DNA of 15,973 nucleotides. Source: CADEFQ01 sp035433705. Lineage in GTDB: Bacteria > Pseudomonadota > Gammaproteobacteria > Steroidobacterales > Steroidobacteraceae. Position 1 is the first letter of the stretch, and the number at the start of each line of letters is the position of its first letter. Location of the stretch: the NCBI GenBank assembly GCA_035433705.1, contig DAORVK010000066.1:1-15973 (forward strand), read 5' to 3'. The translations under genes were made by a program, and so were the position numbers. Positions 14,039 to 15,973 of this stretch are shown here, piece after piece. The notes beneath the pieces were generated by a model. That model was given only the letters and a program-made list of their open reading frames with translations. It was not told the DNA's origin and made no database searches.

Positions 14039-14239
14039 TCAATTCTCTTTCAACCATTTGGCAGGCGACCGGATGGCAACATCCGGAAATCGCGATTCGC
14101 CGCGCGAGAAATCCCTCCGGTTGAACGTCAGACTCGTCCGGCAAGTTCGGCCTCCAGCGGTAGTAGACCTCCAAGGTATGACCTCTTCAAGTGTGACAGG
14201 CCCTTTGACCGGCTCGTAGCGGCGTCGCTGACAAGTCAC
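14039..14239 (-). pseudogene. PIN-domain toxin remnant, frameshifted with internal deletion
   Basis: Two frames together spell the end of a PIN toxin. EVYYRWRPNLPDESD (14171-14127) is the acidic motif block, and the adjacent frame gives TFNRRDFSRGESRFPDV followed by AIRSPAKWLKEN and TGA (14128-14039). Intact relatives have roughly 15-20 residues between LPDEAD and the TxNxRDF block (helix and strand with a catalytic acidic region). Here these are gone and the frame changes at about 14127. RYEPVKGPVTLEEV just upstream in the second frame may be more of the same gene. The toxin-then-antitoxin order and 10-bp spacing fit the TIGR00305 family with its HicB-like partner. No functional nuclease can be made from it. 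Confidence 0.72.
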
Positions 14240-14360
14240 TCAATGACAGGAGTGGACACTCGCAGTTCAACTATCCGACTCTCGCCGACGATGAAATAGT
14301 CTCGCGCCACGCGGCCCATGGATTCTTTGTCCATGTCTTGATCGAATTCTTGCAACGAAA
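14236..14360. other. Short unassigned stretch between two remnants
   Basis: A 32-codon minus-strand frame (14236-14334) with a sober, non-shadow composition (MGRVARDYFIVGESRIVEL) is present. It has only a weak ribosome site and no family I recognise. It may be another gene scrap. Confidence 0.25.
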
Positions 14361-14560
14361 CTACCGGTGCGCAGTCGAGTAAAGCGCGGGGAACTCGCGG
14401 TCTCGCAGACGCCGCGCGCTGCTGAACACTCGCAAGCCTTGCTTCGTCACGCGCCAGCGCCGGGCGTGCGTCACTTTGGCGATCAGCCCGTACAGGTGCA
14501 GGCGACGCAGCAACCCGAAGACCTTGGCGGCGAATTGCCGGCGTCGTTGAAGCGACGCAC
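14361..14560 (-). pseudogene. C-terminal fragment of a winged-helix-like hypothetical protein
   Basis: One frame reads FAAKVFGLLRRLHLYGLIAK, then VTHARRWRVTKQGLRVFSSA, ending REFPALYSTAHR and a TAG at 14361-14363. The LRRLHLYGLI-RxRRWRVTxxG pattern recurs at the C-termini of a group of mobile-element-associated hypothetical proteins and resembles a winged helix. No start is present. Upstream, the homologous lead-in SDVRRFNDAGN lies in a different frame, so a single frameshift near 14545 separates the parts. Family membership is from memory and moderate in certainty. Confidence 0.5.
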
Positions 14561-14727
14561 ATCGCTCCGCCCGATCGCCCGCATCATTTTCCGCATGCCA
14601 TCGTCGGTCGCCGGCGTGGCGAGCAGCTGGAAGTGGTTGCCCATCGGTACGTACGCGTGCACCGCGACGGCGAACTTGCGGCTGTGTGCGCGCAGCCCGC
14701 CAAGGTCAGTCGAGGCAGGCGGGCCAT
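14555..14727 (-). pseudogene. REP-associated tyrosine transposase (RayT/Y1_Tnp) remnant
   Basis: The start MARLPRLTLAG (from 14727) is the classic N-terminus of these transposases. The frame then breaks, and the adjacent frame gives KFAVAVHAYVPMGNHFQLLA followed by TPATDDGMRKMMRAIGR. In intact enzymes VxVHAYVLMxNHVHLL carries the HUH metal-binding histidines; here NHxH is NHFQ, so one histidine is lost. About 50 residues between the N-terminus and the HUH block are missing, and the catalytic Tyr helix is followed by foreign sequence. It is inactive. Such enzymes act on REP palindromes; no clear REP hairpins were seen nearby. Confidence 0.72.
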
Positions 14728-14732
14728 GGAAC

Positions 14733-14832
14733 NNNNNNNNNNNNNNNNNNNNNNNNNNNNNNNNNNNNNNNNNNNNNNNNNNNNNNNNNNNNNNNNNNNN
14801 NNNNNNNNNNNNNNNNNNNNNNNNNNNNNNNN
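14733..14832. other. Assembly gap (100 N)
   Basis: A run of exactly 100 N, the conventional placeholder for a gap of unknown size. The bases immediately left (14725-14732) and right (14833-14840) are the same, CATGGAAC, so the two contigs may simply abut with an unmerged 8-bp overlap. Confidence 0.97.
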
Positions 14833-14950
14833 CATGGAACGCCGACCGATCGAGCGAATGCGACAGGCCGGTCGCGCAGGCTGCTGTTCTGCACTACGGG
14901 CACCAAGAGAGCCTGCGTTACTGGCACCATCGGCCGCAGGAGCCAGCGCC

Positions 14951-15445
14951 ATGACCAAGACCGTGCTCATCGTCTATCACAGCCGGACCGGCGGCACGCG
15001 GCAGATGGCCACCGCCGCCGCCGACGCCGCGCGCGCCGAGCAGGGAGTTCAGGTGCGTTTGCTGCGCGCCGTCGATGCCGGCCCCGGCGACGTGCTGGCC
15101 GCCGACGGCTACCTGTTTGCCGCCCCCGAAAACCTGGCCGCACTGGCCGGTCTGATGAAAGACTTCTTCGACCGCTGCTACTACCCCGTGCTCGGCCAGG
15201 CCAACGGCCGCCCCTACGCTGCCATGATTTGTGCCGGCAGCGATGGCAGCAATGCGCTGCGCCAGCTCGCGCGCATCGCCACCGGCTGGCGCCTCAGGGA
15301 AATTGCGCCCGGCCTGATTGTCTGCACTCACGCGCAGACCCCCGAGCGCATCCTGGCGCCCAAGAACATCGAAGCCGACGATCTGGCCCGCTGCGCTGAA
15401 CTGGGAAGCGGGCTCGCAGCCGGGCTGGCTGCCGGGGTGTTTTGA
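14951..15445 (+). CDS. Flavodoxin-family protein (FMN-binding, probable NAD(P)H oxidoreductase)
   Basis: The 164-residue protein starts at ATG 14951 after AGGAG at 8-nt spacing. It opens TKTVLIVYHSRTGGTRQMA: beta strand 1 plus the FMN phosphate-binding loop (about residues 10-18). ADGYLFAAPENLAALAGLMK (51-70) is the second flavin loop, where flavodoxin/WrbA proteins have GSPTY-like sequence; here PEN replaces it. AAMICAGSDGSNALRQLARI (90-109) is the third flavin-contact loop. Length fits short flavodoxin-like oxidoreductases. It is the only intact gene between the transposase scraps and the helicase scrap and faces away from both. The role is probably cytosolic electron transfer or quinone/FMN reduction; the partner is unknown. 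Confidence 0.85.
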   Translation: MTKTVLIVYHSRTGGTRQMATAAADAARAEQGVQVRLLRAVDAGPGDVLAADGYLFAAPENLAALAGLMKDFFDRCYYPVLGQANGRPYAAMICAGSDGSNALRQLARIATGWRLREIAPGLIVCTHAQTPERILAPKNIEADDLARCAELGSGLAAGLAAGVF

Positions 15446-15506
15446 CGCGCATCGCGCATGCCCGCAGCTGCTGCCCTCCGTGTGCCGCGGGCTTCTGGCG
15501 ATCTCG

Positions 15507-15910
15507 CTGCCGCCGCCGGAGTTCCCGACCCCACTCTGCGAGCCATTCGACGAAATGAGGTGCTGGCAGTTCGGCACCTGATGTGTCCGCGACGTACTGT
15601 TCCACAGCCTCGCGGAGAAGATCCCACCAGGGACCTCGAGACCGTCCCACCGACCATCGGGCGAGCTTCGCCCCGTCCATGAGTTTCTGTTCAGGCTCGC
15701 GCACCCATACGACCAAGGCTTGAGTCTCTCGCAGCCACCAGAAATTCAGCGTGTCTTCGTCACCCTTTTTTGCGACGGCATGCCGAGATGCTCGCAGTAC
15801 GCGCGGACTGGCTCGAGGTAGCTCCACTCCCTGGCAATAATCGCAACTTTTGACCAATTCCAATCCTTGCCGAGCGCTTCAAGACGACGGAGTTCGTCGA
15901 TGGTCGTCAC
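15507..15910 (-). pseudogene. UvrD-type (superfamily I) helicase C-terminal fragment, frameshifted and truncated
   Basis: From the right, one frame reads TTIDELRRLEALGKDWNWSK, then VAIIAREWSYLEPVRAYCE and HLGMPSQK. This is the helicase 2A segment in which VAIIAR and the gIP-type turn precede the next block. The frame hits TGA at 15746-15748. The next frame resumes GDEDTLNFWWLRETQALVVW and runs through WWDLLREAVEQYV to VEWLAEWGRELRRRQ, stopping resemblance at about 15507. Intact relatives continue with LLLLTAHRAKGLEFD, the ATP/DNA-contact motif, which is absent here. The frame change falls on a run of six A at 15766-15771. Both ends are cut, so it is a fragment of a much larger gene (RecQ-UvrD type fusions have this block). 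It is not functional. Confidence 0.68.
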
Positions 15911-15931
15911 AACATTTCGCTCATGACGGTG

Positions 15932-15970
15932 TTTTTCAAATGGCCGCCATCACGCTTTCATTTAGCCGCC
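15932..15970. repeat. Direct repeats at the right edge, possible insertion-sequence end
   Basis: Two 17-bp units with a 22-bp period (15932-15948 and 15954-15970) match at 12 of 17 bases, sharing TTTCA and GCCGCC. They begin just beyond the point where the helicase fragment loses resemblance. Insertion sequences of the IS21 type carry several such terminal repeats. The element body would lie outside the window. Confidence 0.4.
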
Positions 15971-15973
15971 TCC

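Noticed and set aside
15766..15771. Programmed -1 frameshifting in the helicase fragment
   Set aside because: The A AAA AAG heptamer is not in the phase needed for the incoming frame, and the gene is truncated at both ends.
1..15973. tRNA, rRNA genes and CRISPR arrays
   Set aside because: No cloverleaf-like sequence, conserved rRNA segment or regularly spaced identical repeats were seen on reading either strand.

Overview
The window is GC-rich, with dense coding and Gram-negative envelope genes: an outer-membrane porin-cytochrome conduit, periplasmic c-type cytochromes and a TonB-dependent receptor. It reads as a proteobacterial chromosome, most likely a gammaproteobacterium (perhaps a Xanthomonadales or Steroidobacteraceae relative). 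That placement is inferred from gene content only. A 100-N run at 14733-14832 shows the sequence is a scaffold from a draft assembly.

Left part (1-2581). A DJ-1/PfpI-family gene runs off the left edge on the minus strand. Next on that strand is a HigA-type antitoxin whose HigB toxin survives only as an eroded C-terminal fragment. A related 26-bp sequence lies upstream of each of these two genes, and three overlapping inverted repeats surround the second copy. A membrane-bound diguanylate cyclase follows on the plus strand; its 3' end overlaps the end of the cytochrome operon.

Core (2554-7577, minus strand). Transcription order is a decaheme cytochrome of the MtrA/PioA/DmsE type, an MtrB/PioB-type outer-membrane barrel of 898 residues, a c4-type diheme cytochrome and a second diheme cytochrome. 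Spacing is tight: 23 bp, a 4-bp overlap and 31 bp. Together they form a plausible electron path between periplasm and cell exterior. The direction of flow and the partner are not visible here, and there is no MtrC/OmcA-type surface cytochrome in the window. A possible FNR-type site, a perfect 17-bp palindrome and a short direct repeat lie upstream.

Right-centre (7984-13406). Two exported metal-dependent amidohydrolases (ATGA overlap, minus strand) diverge from a TonB-dependent receptor (plus strand). Two good sigma70-type promoters point in opposite directions and share the same -10 DNA near 10857-10864. The likely job is import and hydrolysis of an amide, peptide or related compound; the substrate is unknown.

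Right end (13407-15973). This is a decayed accessory region. It holds a ribbon-helix-helix antitoxin beside a broken PIN toxin, a broken REP-associated tyrosine transposase fused to a winged-helix-like C-terminal fragment, the assembly gap, one intact flavodoxin-family gene, a frameshifted and truncated UvrD-type helicase fragment, and repeats at the window edge that may be an insertion-sequence end. Both toxin-antitoxin loci show the same outcome: the antitoxin is intact and the toxin is eroded. No tRNA, rRNA or CRISPR array was seen.
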